64,000 nt of DNA from Planctomycetota bacterium (GTDB lineage: Bacteria > Planctomycetota > B15-G4 > SIAN01): NCBI GenBank assembly GCA_016795285.1, contig JAEUIC010000018.1:310001-374000 (forward strand), read 5' to 3'. The notes under the pieces are model-generated. The model ran no database searches. It was given only the letters and a program-made list of their open reading frames with translations, and was not told the origin of the DNA. Every line of letters begins with the position of its first letter. Positions within the stretch are counted from its first letter, which is position 1. Positions 7,401 to 16,178 of the stretch are shown piece after piece. The position numbers were made by a program, and so were the translations under genes.

Positions 7401-8194
7401 CGGCCGAGCGGGCCGCGCGCGCGGCTCGCGGCCGACCACTCCTGGCGCCACCGCTCGAACTCGGCGGGCGCGAGGCGCTGGACGAGGTCGCGCTCGAGAT
7501 CGTCGCGGTCGCGCCGCTGGCCGCCGCTGCGCCACGGCCCGCGGACGACGCGCGCGAAGGGCGAGTCGATCTTGACCAGCGCGCCGCTCCGCAGGCGCAG
7601 CAGGTTGCGCAGGTGGAGGTCGCGATCGACGATCCGCGCGCGCTGCAGCGCGACGACGAAGCGGGCGAGCGCCGCGAGCGTCACCGCGCGCGCCTCCGCC
7701 TCGTGCGGCGCCGCGAGCCACGCATCGAGCGGCTCGCCGTCGACCTCGCGGAGGTAGAGGTAGGAATCGGTCAGGAACGGGCCGTGGCGCGCCTCGCCCC
7801 ACGCGAGCAGCAGCGGCGGCTGCAACCCGAGGCGGGCGAGCCGCTCGAGCGCCTCCGCTTCGCCCGCCACCCGCGAGCGAGCGAGCGCCGTCGTGCGCAG
7901 CACGCCACGCAGCCGATCGGCGAGGCGCGGGTACCAGAAGCGCTTGCGGATCGCGGCGATGCCGCACGGCGCGACTGCGGCGGCGACCCGCGCGACGTCG
8001 CCGGTTCGATGGACCTTGAAGCGCTCGGCCGGAGCGTCGCTCCAGTGGCGGAACTGGTCGGCGGTGACGTGGTGAGCGGGGGGCAACGGCGCGCCGATCG
8101 CAGGGGCGTGCGCGCCGCGGCAGCGACCCTGCTCCGGCGGCGGCAACGCTGCTCGATTCTCGTCGCAAGTGCTTGGTTGACAGTAGGTTGACAA
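7397..8194 (-). CDS. InaA/Kdo-kinase-like small kinase
   Basis: This protein resembles the lipopolysaccharide kinase (Kdo/WaaP, InaA) branch of the protein-kinase fold, which phosphorylates sugars of the LPS core. Visible features are an ATP-lysine region IRKRFWYP, a helix with VAGEAEALERLARLG, the catalytic loop DRDLHLRNLL and a metal-binding KID that replaces DFG. The maximal frame is 265 codons and opens with TTG inside the HU promoter region. The first 40 or so residues look unlike the family, so the true start may be a later TTG near 8086. If the function is right, the cell has a phosphorylated LPS-like surface glycolipid. Confidence 0.6.
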   Translation of the reverse strand: MSTYCQPSTCDENRAALPPPEQGRCRGAHAPAIGAPLPPAHHVTADQFRHWSDAPAERFKVHRTGDVARVAAAVAPCGIAAIRKRFWYPRLADRLRGVLRTTALARSRVAGEAEALERLARLGLQPPLLLAWGEARHGPFLTDSYLYLREVDGEPLDAWLAAPHEAEARAVTLAALARFVVALQRARIVDRDLHLRNLLRLRSGALVKIDSPFARVVRGPWRSGGQRRDRDDLERDLVQRLAPAEFERWRQEWSAASRARGPLGR

Positions 8195-8204
8195 GAGCTA
8201 GGTT
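8177..8204 (+). promoter_or_regulatory. sigma70-type promoter of HU gene
   Basis: TTGACA (8177-8182), a 16-nt spacer, then TAGGTT (8199-8204). A second TTGACA (8188-8193) sits inside the spacer. The predicted transcript starts near 8211 and has about a 100-nt leader before HU. The 16-nt spacing and TAGG-type -10 recur at the rpsJ and mraZ promoters in this window. Confidence 0.65.
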
Positions 8205-8308
8205 GCCCGTGGAAAAGCCGCCCGAAGGACGCTGGCGCGAGCGTGCCCGAACGCGTCGAGCGACGACAGGGCAGGGCGGGTGCGGCCGCAGGGCCGCGGG
8301 GATGGACG

Positions 8309-8674
8309 ATGGCGACGATCACCAAGAAAGAACTCGTCAACCGGATCGCCGAGAAGACCGGCCAGACCAAGATCGTCGCCAAGGAGATCTTGCAGACCTT
8401 CCTCGACGAGATCGTGCGCGAGCTCTCGCTTGGCAATCGCCTCGAGTTCCGCGACTTCGGCGTGTTCGAGGTGAAGCCGCGCCGCGCCCGCCGCGCCCAG
8501 AACCCGCGCACCCTGCAGAAGGTCGAAGTGCCGCCGAAGCGGGTCGTGAAGTTCAAGGTCGGACGGGTGATGCGCGACCACGTCAGCGACGGCCTCGCCC
8601 GCCAGGAGGCGCGCGCGGCCGGTGCCGGCGGTGGGGACGCAGCGAAGGGCGCCGCCGCACCGCCGACCAGCTGA
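8309..8674 (+). CDS. HU/IHF-family DNA-binding protein
   Basis: A 121-residue histone-like protein that bends DNA in the nucleoid as a dimer. It begins TKKELVNRIAEKTG and contains the helical dimer interface (residues 5-45), the RLEFRDFGVFEVK beta sheet, the RRARRAQNPRT segment leading into the DNA-binding arm, and VKFKVGRVMRD. The HU/IHF core is about 90 residues; the last 28 here form an Ala/Gly-rich tail. The ATG was chosen over one seven bases earlier because it starts the conserved domain and has GGGGAT before it. It has its own promoter, and its stop codon lies inside a hairpin shared with the convergent gene. HU versus IHF cannot be decided by eye. Confidence 0.9.
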   Translation: MATITKKELVNRIAEKTGQTKIVAKEILQTFLDEIVRELSLGNRLEFRDFGVFEVKPRRARRAQNPRTLQKVEVPPKRVVKFKVGRVMRDHVSDGLARQEARAAGAGGGDAAKGAAAPPTS

Positions 8675-8697
8675 GCCGCCGGGCGTCGGCGCCTCAG
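8671..8697. terminator. two-sided terminator containing both stop codons
   Basis: CTGAGCCGCCG pairs with CGGCGCCTCAG around a 5-nt loop: 5 bp, one C-C mismatch, then 5 bp. The HU stop TGA (8672-8674) lies in the left arm, and the stop of the convergent PLP gene (8694-8696 on the minus strand) lies opposite it in the right arm. No T-run follows on either side, so the ending mechanism is uncertain. Confidence 0.5.
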
Positions 8698-9869
8698 CGC
8701 GCCTCGATCGCCTGCTGCAGGTCGCGCTCGAGGTCGTCGGCATCCTCGACTCCGCACGAGATCCGGATCAGCCCGTCGTCGAGCCCGCGCGCGCGGCGCA
8801 GCTCCGCCGGGATCGACGCGTGGGTCATCGACGGCGGATGCTCGATCAGCGACTCGACGCCGCCGAGGCTCTCCGCGCAGGCGAAGAGGCGCGTGCGCGC
8901 GGCGACCCGCTTGCCGCGCTCCACGTCGCCCTTCACGACGAACGAGATCATCCCGCCGAAGCCGTTCATCTGCTTGGCGGCGATGGCGTGGCCCGGATGC
9001 TCCTTCAACCCCGGGTAGTAGACCTTGGTGACCTCGGGGTGCGACTGCAGGAAACGGGCGATCCGGCCGGCCGTCTGGCAGTGGCGGTCCATGCGCAGGT
9101 GGAGCGTCTTGGTGCCGCGCAGGACGAGGAAGCACTCCTGCGGGCCCGGCACGCCGCCGACCGCGTTCTGGAAGAAGGCGAGCCGCGCGGCGAGTTCATC
9201 GTCGCTGACGATCAGCGCGCCGCCGATCACGTCGGAATGGCCGCCCAAGTACTTGGTGAGGCTGTGCACGACGATGTCGCAGCCGAGCGCGAGCGGCCGC
9301 TGCAGGTAGGGGGTCGCGAAGGTGTTGTCGCAGACGACCTTGGCGCCGCCCGCATGCGCGATCTTCGCGACCTCGGCGAGGTCGCAGATCTTCAGCAGCG
9401 GGTTGGTCGGCGTCTCGGCGAAGACGAAGCGCGTGTTCGGGCGCAGTGCGCGGCGCAGCGCGTCGAGGTCGGCGAGGTCGACGTAGGTGAAGGTGACGCC
9501 GAAGCCGACGTAGAGCTTCTCGAACAGCCGCCACGTGCCGCCGTAGAGGTCGTCGCCGGCCACCACGTGGTCGCCGCTCTTCAGCAGGTTCAGGATCGTG
9601 TTGATCGCCGCGAGCCCGCTGGCGAAGCAGAGGCCGTGGCGACCGCCCTCGAGCGAGGCGAGGTTCCGCTCGAGCGCGCTGCGCGTCGGATTCTTGGTGC
9701 GCGCATACTCGTAGCCGTCGATCGGGTCGGCCGGACCGCGTTGACGGTAGGTCGAGTTCTGGTAGATCGGCACCATCAGGGCGCCGGTGAGCGGATCGGG
9801 TGGCTGGCCGGCATGGACGGCGCGCGTGCCGAAGCCGTCGCCCTCGTGGGAGTCGTGATTGGCGTTCAT
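8694..9869 (-). CDS. cystathionine gamma-synthase / trans-sulfuration PLP enzyme
   Basis: A 391-residue enzyme of the Cys/Met metabolism PLP family. The cofactor lysine is Lys206 in SLTKYLGGHSDV, and the phosphate-binding YARTKNPT (55-62), ASGLAAI (83-89) and AETPTNP (151-157) are intact. Family members include cystathionine gamma-synthase (MetB), cystathionine beta-lyase (MetC) and gamma-lyase; the overall wording is closest to gamma-synthase or gamma-lyase, but the exact reaction cannot be fixed by eye. The ATG precedes a short polar start, then GTRAVHAGQ, the usual family opening. It is divergent from mutS2 with only 39 bp between starts and convergent with HU. Confidence 0.88.
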   Translation of the reverse strand: MNANHDSHEGDGFGTRAVHAGQPPDPLTGALMVPIYQNSTYRQRGPADPIDGYEYARTKNPTRSALERNLASLEGGRHGLCFASGLAAINTILNLLKSGDHVVAGDDLYGGTWRLFEKLYVGFGVTFTYVDLADLDALRRALRPNTRFVFAETPTNPLLKICDLAEVAKIAHAGGAKVVCDNTFATPYLQRPLALGCDIVVHSLTKYLGGHSDVIGGALIVSDDELAARLAFFQNAVGGVPGPQECFLVLRGTKTLHLRMDRHCQTAGRIARFLQSHPEVTKVYYPGLKEHPGHAIAAKQMNGFGGMISFVVKGDVERGKRVAARTRLFACAESLGGVESLIEHPPSMTHASIPAELRRARGLDDGLIRISCGVEDADDLERDLQQAIEAR

Positions 9870-9908
9870 GCGGCGCGAGTGTAGCCGACGGCTCGGGCGA
9901 GCCGCGGC

Positions 9909-12002
9909 GTGAAGAGCTCGCTCGAAGCGCTCGATTGGGGCCGCGCGTGCGCGCTGCTCGCGAATTCGGCCGAGAGCCCGCTCGGCCAACGGCTCGCGCG
10001 CGGCCTCGTGCCGTTCCGCAGCCGCGAGGCGCTCGCGGAGGCGAGCGGGGCGGTGGCCGAGGCGACGCTCCTGATCGAGGAGGAGAGGGCGCCGAACTTC
10101 CGCGACGTCGACGACCTCGCGCCGCTGCTCGAGGCGGCGCGCCAGCGCGCGAGCGGCCTCGACGGCAAGGAGCTCGCGCAGGTGCTGAAGGCGGTGAAGG
10201 CGGGCGAGTTCGTCCGCCAGCGCCTCGCCGGACGCAACGCGTCGCCGCGGCTGCAGGCGCGGGCGCGCGCGCTGCCCGACTTGCGTCCCCTCGTCGCGCT
10301 GCTCGAGAAGACGGTCGACGCGAGCGGTGCGATCCTCGACGACGCGACCCCCGAGCTCGCCGAAGCAAGGAAGGCGCTGCTGCCCGCCGAGCGGCGCGTG
10401 CGCGACCTCGCGCAGGACATCGCGGCGCGCGGCGAGTGGCGGACGCTGCTGCGCGACGGCCCGCCGGTGCTGCGCGACGGCCGCTTCATGCTGGCGGTGA
10501 AGGCCGATGCGCGCGGCCGCATCGCCGGGATCCTGCACGACCGGTCGCAGTCGGGCGAGTCGGTCTTCGTCGAGCCGGAGGAGCTGATCGAGCCGCAGAA
10601 TCGGCTGGCCGACCTGCGCGCGAAGGAGCGGCGCCTCGTCGCGCGCCTGCTGATCGAACGGACGCGCGAGCTGCTGCGCGCCGAGGCGGCGCTGCACGAG
10701 ACCCAGCGGCTGCTCGCGAGCCTCGACGCGCTCTTCGCGCGGGCGCGCTTCGGCCGGCGGCTCGGCGCGCGCGGGATCGAAGTGGGGGGCGACGGTCCGC
10801 TCGTGCTGCGGCGCGCCGTCCATCCGCTGCTGCTGAACGATGCGCTGGTCGCGAGCGACGGCGACCTGCCGGCGGCGCGCGCGCGCGTCGTGCCGTTCGA
10901 CCTCGAGCTCGGCGGGCGCTTCGACGCGCTGGTGATCAGCGGGCCGAACACCGGCGGCAAGACGGCGACCTTGAAGGCGGTGGGGCTGCTGGTGGCTTTG
11001 GCGCTGGCGGCGGTGCCGCTCTCGGTCGACGAGGGGAGCCGCGTGCCGTGGTTCGACGACGTGCACGCCGACGTCGGCGACGAACAGGACCTCGCGCAGA
11101 ACTTGTCGACCTTCTCCGGTCACCTGCGCCGCATCGTCGACTTGCTCGGTCGCGCGACCGCGCAGAGCCTGGTGCTGCTCGACGAGCTCGGCACCGGGAC
11201 GGAGCCGAAGGAGGGCGAGGCGCTCGGGCGCGCGCTCCTGATGGCGCTGCTCGAGCGCGGCTGCAAGGTGGTCGCGACCACGCACTTGTCGGGCTTGAAG
11301 GACCTCGGCTTCGAGGTCGAGCGCATCGAGAACGGCTCGCTCGAGTTCGACGGCGACACGCTGCAGCCGCTCTTCCGGCTGACCATCGGGCTGCCCGGCG
11401 AGAGCAACGCGCTCAAGATCGCGCGCCGCCACGGGATGCCGCTGCCGATCGTCGAGCGCGCCGAGGCGTGGCTCACCGGCGGGCGCGGCAGCGACGCGGG
11501 GCGTGCGCGCGAGCAGACCGAGCGGACCCGCCATGCGGCGCTCGCCCATCTCGACGCGGCCGAGGAGCGGCGGCGCGAGGCGGAGCAACTGCGCGCCGAC
11601 CTGCTCGCCCGCGAGGCGGCGCTGCAGGCGAAGGCGAAGCTGCTCGAAGAGGAGAAGGACCGCGAAGTCGAGCGGGCGCTGCGCGCTGCGTCGCAGCGAG
11701 GCGTCGAACTGCTCGGCGGGTTCGGGACGGTGCCGGCCGCCCTCGCGGCGCCGCTCGCGAAGTTGCGCACCTTCCTCGAGCAGCTGCCGGCGCAGAGCCG
11801 CCTCAGCGAACGGCGGGCGAGCGACCTCGCGACGCTGAAGAAGGGGGCGGCGGTCTTCCTGCCGCGCTACCGCGAGCACTGCGTGGTGCGCAAGATCGAC
11901 ACGACGAAGCGGCTGGTGACGGTGCTCTACCGCCAGTTGCCGGTCGAGGTGTCGTTCGACGAGGTGCAGCTTCCGGAGGGCGGCGGGGGAGGCGGCGGCT
12001 GA
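9909..12002 (+). CDS. mutS2: MutS2-family ATPase lacking the Smr domain
   Basis: A 697-residue MutS2 protein. The order is an N-terminal MutS2 core, a lever and clamp region (EPQNRLADLRAKERRL), the ABC-type ATPase with Walker A GPNTGGKT (345-352), Walker B LVLLDELGTGTEP and the switch TTHLSGLK, a long charged coiled coil (about 520-590), then a KOW-like segment (FLPRYREHCVVRKID). Known MutS2 proteins end in a C-terminal Smr nuclease domain of about 80 residues. This one stops in a Gly run right after the KOW region, and the 100 bp that follow cannot encode it. MutS2 suppresses recombination or rescues collided ribosomes depending on species. The GTG start is assigned by frame and family opening. 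Confidence 0.9.
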   Translation: MKSSLEALDWGRACALLANSAESPLGQRLARGLVPFRSREALAEASGAVAEATLLIEEERAPNFRDVDDLAPLLEAARQRASGLDGKELAQVLKAVKAGEFVRQRLAGRNASPRLQARARALPDLRPLVALLEKTVDASGAILDDATPELAEARKALLPAERRVRDLAQDIAARGEWRTLLRDGPPVLRDGRFMLAVKADARGRIAGILHDRSQSGESVFVEPEELIEPQNRLADLRAKERRLVARLLIERTRELLRAEAALHETQRLLASLDALFARARFGRRLGARGIEVGGDGPLVLRRAVHPLLLNDALVASDGDLPAARARVVPFDLELGGRFDALVISGPNTGGKTATLKAVGLLVALALAAVPLSVDEGSRVPWFDDVHADVGDEQDLAQNLSTFSGHLRRIVDLLGRATAQSLVLLDELGTGTEPKEGEALGRALLMALLERGCKVVATTHLSGLKDLGFEVERIENGSLEFDGDTLQPLFRLTIGLPGESNALKIARRHGMPLPIVERAEAWLTGGRGSDAGRAREQTERTRHAALAHLDAAEERRREAEQLRADLLAREAALQAKAKLLEEEKDREVERALRAASQRGVELLGGFGTVPAALAAPLAKLRTFLEQLPAQSRLSERRASDLATLKKGAAVFLPRYREHCVVRKIDTTKRLVTVLYRQLPVEVSFDEVQLPEGGGGGGG

Positions 12003-12067
12003 AGCCGTCGCGGCGAGCGGCGGCGGGGCGCCGCGAAGGCGCGCTCGCGTGCAGGGGCGGACGCTGA

Positions 12068-12097
12068 TTGGCGCGTACCGGAGGGCGTTGGTAGAAC
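12068..12097 (+). promoter_or_regulatory. possible promoter, leaderless, of receiver gene
   Basis: TTGGCG (12068-12073), an 18-nt spacer, TAGAAC (12092-12097). The predicted start would fall within a few bases of the receiver gene's ATG, so the mRNA may be leaderless; no clear ribosome site precedes the ATG. The call is by eye and weak. Confidence 0.3.
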
Positions 12098-12106
12098 GCG
12101 CCCCTC

Positions 12107-12523
12107 ATGGGGGAAGGAAGCGGGCGCCACATCCTGGTGGTGGAAGACGAGCCGGTGATCGCCTGCCTGCTGGCCGACGTGCTCGGCAGCGGCGGCTACC
12201 GCGTCACGACCTGCGCCACCGTCGGCGAGGGGCTCGCGGCCGCCCAGGCGCACCCCGACGTGGCGCTCTGCATCTCCGACTTCCTGCTCCCCGATCGAAC
12301 CGGCCTCGAGTTCGCGCGCGAACTCCAGCGGTTTCGACCCGCGCTGCGGATCATCCTCGCGTCGGCGTTCCTCGAGACGGAGCTCGAGGAGACGGTCGCG
12401 CGCGAGCCGGCGATCGCTCTCATCGTTCGAAAGCCGCTCGACATCTTCGACCTCAAGGCGCGGGTCGACGCCCTGATCGCGAGCGAATCGCCGACCGGTG
12501 CTGCCGAGCTCGAGGCGTGCTGA
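12107..12523 (+). CDS. stand-alone response-regulator receiver protein
   Basis: A 138-residue protein made of one CheY-like receiver domain and no output domain. The acidic pair E13/D14 (VVEDEP), phospho-acceptor Asp58 (CISDFLLPD), the Ser/Ala switch at 85-86 (ASAF) and Lys109-Pro110 (VRKPLD) are all present, so phosphorylation should be possible. No histidine kinase is encoded within the window. Such single-domain regulators act by binding a partner protein or relay phosphate. The gene follows mutS2 by about 100 bp and precedes the tRNA-tuf promoter; neither neighbour suggests a pathway. Its partner cannot be named. Confidence 0.88.
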   Translation: MGEGSGRHILVVEDEPVIACLLADVLGSGGYRVTTCATVGEGLAAAQAHPDVALCISDFLLPDRTGLEFARELQRFRPALRIILASAFLETELEETVAREPAIALIVRKPLDIFDLKARVDALIASESPTGAAELEAC

Positions 12524-12593
12524 AACGGGACGTTCGAGCGCGTCCGCGCCCCGGAGCTCGGGTGCGGCGTCGAAGATGGTCGCCGGCGGAGTG

Positions 12594-12621
12594 TTGACAG
12601 CGGTCGCCTCCCCGCTACGCT
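12594..12621 (+). promoter_or_regulatory. promoter of the tRNA-tuf operon
   Basis: TTGACA (12594-12599), a 16-nt spacer, TACGCT (12616-12621). It lies about 100 nt before tRNA-Thr and is the only strong promoter seen before the three tRNA genes and tuf, so they may form one transcript. Confidence 0.65.
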
Positions 12622-12720
12622 TCCGCGCTTCGCCCTTGGCGTCGAACTCGGGTACCAACCGGAGTCTCGTCCCGAGGGCGCTTGGAAACGGTACGGCGAA
12701 CCCAAGACCCGAAGCGCTTT

Positions 12721-12796
12721 GCTGGCGTAGCTCAACTGGCAGAGCACCCGCTTTGTAAGCGGGCGGTTGCGGGTTCGACTCCCGCCGCTAGCTCCA
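12721..12796 (+). tRNA. tRNA-Thr (anticodon TGT)
   Basis: A 76-nt cloverleaf. The acceptor arms GCTGGCG and CGCTAGC pair over 7 bp with one G-T pair. The anticodon stem CCCGC/GCGGG encloses TTTGTAA, giving anticodon TGT, which reads ACA and other ACN threonine codons. The T-arm has GGTTCGACTCC, and CCA is encoded at the 3' end. First of three tRNA genes before tuf. Confidence 0.97.
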
Positions 12797-12876
12797 AGGC
12801 GCGAGTGGACTTGGGCCGAAGTCGGCGCAGGGTTCGCAAGCGACGGAGCGAGCTCGGAAGCGAGAAGGTGCGAGAG

Positions 12877-12960
12877 TGAACGTACGAGACCGAACGTACG
12901 AGCACGAACGCAGAGCAACGAACGCAGGACAGCGAACGCAGAGCAACGAACGCAGAACGA
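12877..12960 (+). repeat. 14-bp tandem repeat, six copies
   Basis: Six contiguous 14-bp units resemble CGAACGCAGAGCAA. Units 3 and 5 are identical; units 1 and 2 share GAACGTACGAG; unit 4 has GGACAG and unit 6 AACGA at the end. All contain GAACG at the same place. The array lies between tRNA-Thr and tRNA-Tyr. A role is unknown; strand slippage is the likely origin. Confidence 0.8.
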
Positions 12961-13189
12961 TGAGTCGCCGTGACGGCGGCGCCCGGGACGAAGCTCGGGT
13001 GCGTCAGCACGGCGTGGTTGGAAGTTCCCGCAGGAGGTTCCTGCAAGCAGTTCCCGCCAAACGGCGCTTGGCAGAGTCCGCGGTTCGCGATCCGAGCTTC
13101 GGGTTGCAGTTGTGGACGATGCGAGGCGAGGTTCGGTGGGCGGGGTCCGCAGCGCACGTGCGCCGCGGGTTCGCGCGGCTCTCGAAGTG

Positions 13190-13227
13190 AACGCTCGGCT
13201 GTAAACGCTCGGCTGTAAACGCTCGGC
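13190..13227 (+). repeat. second 14-bp tandem repeat before tRNA-Tyr
   Basis: Two exact copies of AACGCTCGGCTGTA and a third truncated copy (AACGCTCGGC) end 11 bp before tRNA-Tyr. The unit length equals that of the larger array upstream, but the sequence differs. Confidence 0.8.
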
Positions 13228-13238
13228 AAGGAGCAGAC

Positions 13239-13323
13239 GGGGAGATACCCAAGCGGTCAAAGGGGACGGACTGTAAATCCGTTGCCACTGGCTTCGCAGG
13301 TTCGAATCCTGCTCTCCCCACCA
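13239..13323 (+). tRNA. tRNA-Tyr (anticodon GTA)
   Basis: An 85-nt class II tRNA with a long variable arm. The acceptor arms GGGGAGA and TCTCCCC pair fully; the anticodon loop CTGTAAA gives GTA (codons UAC and UAU). The T-arm has GGTTCGAATCC, and CCA is encoded. Confidence 0.97.
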
Positions 13324-13425
13324 CGCGCCTCGCGTTCGTGGGAGCGGCGAGCGGGAACGCGACCGACGAGCAGCCTCCGACCCCCTGACGATGACCGCAA
13401 CGGCAACGACTCGAGAGCAAGGCGC

Positions 13426-13500
13426 GCGGGTGTAGCTCAATGGTAGAGCGCCAGATTTCCAATCTGGCTGTTGAGGGTTCGATTCCCTTCACCCGCTCCA
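13426..13500 (+). tRNA. tRNA-Gly (anticodon TCC)
   Basis: A 75-nt cloverleaf with GCGGGTG acceptor pairing with CACCCGC, anticodon stem CCAGA/TCTGG around TTTCCAA (anticodon TCC, codons GGA/GGG), T-arm GGTTCGATTCC and encoded CCA. It ends 118 bp before tuf. Confidence 0.97.
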
Positions 13501-13618
13501 AGAGGTTCAAGGAACGGCGCGTCCGAGCCACGGCTCGGCGCGGCTGATCATGCGGCGAGAAAGTACCGGAACGTGACCACGGCCTCACGGGCCGCAGATC
13601 CAGGAGAGCAAAGGTCCA

Positions 13619-14818
<1,200 letters not shown>

Positions 14819-14830
14819 GCCACCGGATGA

Positions 14831-14869
14831 GCGGTGTCCCGTCGCGCGACCGGCGCGGCGGGATACCGC
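14831..14869 (+). promoter_or_regulatory. hairpin between tuf and rpmG
   Basis: GCGGTGTCCCG (14831-14841) pairs with CGGGATACCGC (14859-14869) over 11 bp with one G-T pair and a 17-nt loop. No T-run follows, so it could be a weak terminator, an RNA-processing site or an mRNA-stabilising end for the abundant tuf message. Confidence 0.45.
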
Positions 14870-14944
14870 GTCGGTGGGACTTCGTGCGGGTGATCGCCAA
14901 CGGCTCGCTGCGGCGGGCATCTCCTATGACGGGCGGGCTTTGCG

Positions 14945-15094
14945 ATGCGTGAGTGGATGTTCCTCGAGTGCACCGAGTGCGGGAACCGGAACTACCGGAC
15001 CCCGAAGGATCCCAAGGATCCGAACAAGCTCGACCTGAAGAAGTACTGCAAGTACTGCCGCGGCCACCGCGCGCACAAAGAGAAGCGCAAGTAA
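14945..15094 (+). CDS. rpmG: ribosomal protein L33
   Basis: A 49-residue protein of the 50S subunit near the E site. It keeps two CxxC pairs (Cys9/Cys12 and Cys35/Cys38) and is therefore the zinc-binding form. The opening [17 protein letters not shown] matches the L33 family, and the tail is basic. It comes directly before secE, the usual place for rpmG in many bacteria. The start is fixed by family length; the ribosome site is weak. Confidence 0.93.
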   Translation: MREWMFLECTECGNRNYRTPKDPKDPNKLDLKKYCKYCRGHRAHKEKRK

Positions 15095-15175
15095 CCGCAA
15101 CGATCTGACCCGCCAACGCTTTCGGGAGAGCCGCCCGACGTTCATGGGCAGCTCGCCAGGACCGAGAGGGGAGCG

Positions 15176-15619
15176 ATGTTCAAGTACAAGCCGGGAGAGG
15201 GTGTCATCGCCCGAGGGGCCACTTTTTGGACCCTCGCCGGCTTCGCGTTCCTTGCGGCCCGTCGCTATTTCCTCTGGTCGCAGCGCTGGGACTTCTCCCA
15301 GAAGGACCTGCTCGGCAGCGACCTCCCGGTCCTCGGGTTCGCGCTGACCCCCGGCTTCCTCATCTCGCTCGCGATCTTCGTCCTCTGCGCCTACGGGATC
15401 GTGCGCCTGCTCAACTTCCCGAAGTTCGCCGATCTGCTGATCGACACCGAACTCGAGATGAAGAAGGTCACGTGGCCGTCGTTCGACGAGGCGCGCAAGG
15501 CGTCGCTCGTCGTGATCGCCTGCGTCGTCGTCATGGTCGTGTTCCTCACGCTGGCCGACGTCGGCCTCGAGAAGGTCTTCTTCGGCTGGATCTACGGAGG
15601 CGGCACTGATGGCCGGTGA
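15176..15619 (+). CDS. secE: preprotein translocase subunit SecE
   Basis: SecE clamps the SecY channel in the inner membrane. The 147-residue protein has three hydrophobic segments (about 15-35, 55-80 and 108-135). The conserved cytoplasmic amphipathic piece, ELEMKKVTWPSFDEARKA, lies just before the last one and is the diagnostic part. Three helices resemble the E. coli form and contrast with the single-helix form of many bacteria. GAGAGGGGAG precedes the ATG. The 3' end overlaps nusG by 11 nt, so the two are translationally linked. Confidence 0.93.
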   Translation: MFKYKPGEGVIARGATFWTLAGFAFLAARRYFLWSQRWDFSQKDLLGSDLPVLGFALTPGFLISLAIFVLCAYGIVRLLNFPKFADLLIDTELEMKKVTWPSFDEARKASLVVIACVVVMVVFLTLADVGLEKVFFGWIYGGGTDGR

Positions 15620-16178
15620 ATCCGCCAGCCCCGCCGCGGGCGCTCCGAAGGAGTTCCGCTGGTACGTCGTGCGCGTCGCCTCGAATCGCGAGGAGCGCGT
15701 GCGCGACAACTTGCTCGCTCGCGTGAAGGCGGCCGGCAAGGGCGAGCGCGTGCGCAACGCCCTGGTGCCGACCGAGAAGTTCACCGAGATCAAGGCGGGC
15801 AAGCGGCGCGAGAGCCAGCGGAAGATCTTCCCCGGCTACATCCTGGTCGAGATGCTCCTCGACGAGGAGACCTGGTACCTCGTGCGCGGCACCAGCGGCA
15901 TCGGCGACTTCGTCGGCTCGGAGAACCTGCCGATGCCGATGGAGCCGCACGAGGTCGAGAAGCTCGTCGGCGGGCTGAAGACCGCCGAGGAGAAGCCGAA
16001 GCTCGACATGCAGTTCGGGCTCGGCGACAAGGTGAAGATCAAGGAAGGGCCGTTCGAGAACTTCAGCGGGATCGTGGCCGAGGTCCATCCGCAGAAGGGT
16101 CTCGTCCGCGTCAACGTGATGATCTTCGGCCGCGAGACGCCGGTCGAGCTCGAGTACTGGCAGGTGGAGCCGGTGTGA
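15609..16178 (+). CDS. nusG: transcription termination/antitermination factor NusG
   Basis: NusG binds RNA polymerase and couples it to the ribosome or to Rho. The 189-residue protein has the NGN domain (WYVVRVASNREERVRDNL through about residue 115, including KIFPGYILVEM) and a C-terminal KOW domain (GDKVKIKEGPFENFSGIVAEV with a following VNVMIFGRETPVELEY). The first 15 residues are an Ala/Pro-rich extension. It overlaps secE and is followed by a 197-bp gap before rplK, in which I see no gene. Confidence 0.96.
   Translation: MAGESASPAAGAPKEFRWYVVRVASNREERVRDNLLARVKAAGKGERVRNALVPTEKFTEIKAGKRRESQRKIFPGYILVEMLLDEETWYLVRGTSGIGDFVGSENLPMPMEPHEVEKLVGGLKTAEEKPKLDMQFGLGDKVKIKEGPFENFSGIVAEVHPQKGLVRVNVMIFGRETPVELEYWQVEPV

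Larger units (their letters stand above)
12797..13238. other. long spacer between tRNA-Thr and tRNA-Tyr
   Basis: This gap of more than 400 bp holds no convincing gene on either strand. Its contents are two short tandem arrays (listed separately), a 6-bp hairpin GCAGGA/TCCTGC at 13030-13044, and three copies of GTTCC near 13024-13052. The remaining sequence shows nothing recognisable. Spacers this long are unusual inside a tRNA-tuf cluster. Confidence 0.6.

Noticed and set aside
12877..13227. CRISPR array
   Set aside because: Units are 14 bp, contiguous and without spacers, so they are simple tandem repeats.
12196..13440. Minus-strand frame spanning the tRNA genes
   Set aside because: It crosses two tRNA genes and two tandem arrays and has no recognisable domain or ribosome site.
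14819..14944. tRNA-Trp, often found between tuf and secE
   Set aside because: The 126-nt gap contains only one hairpin; no cloverleaf or CCA-anticodon arm can be formed.
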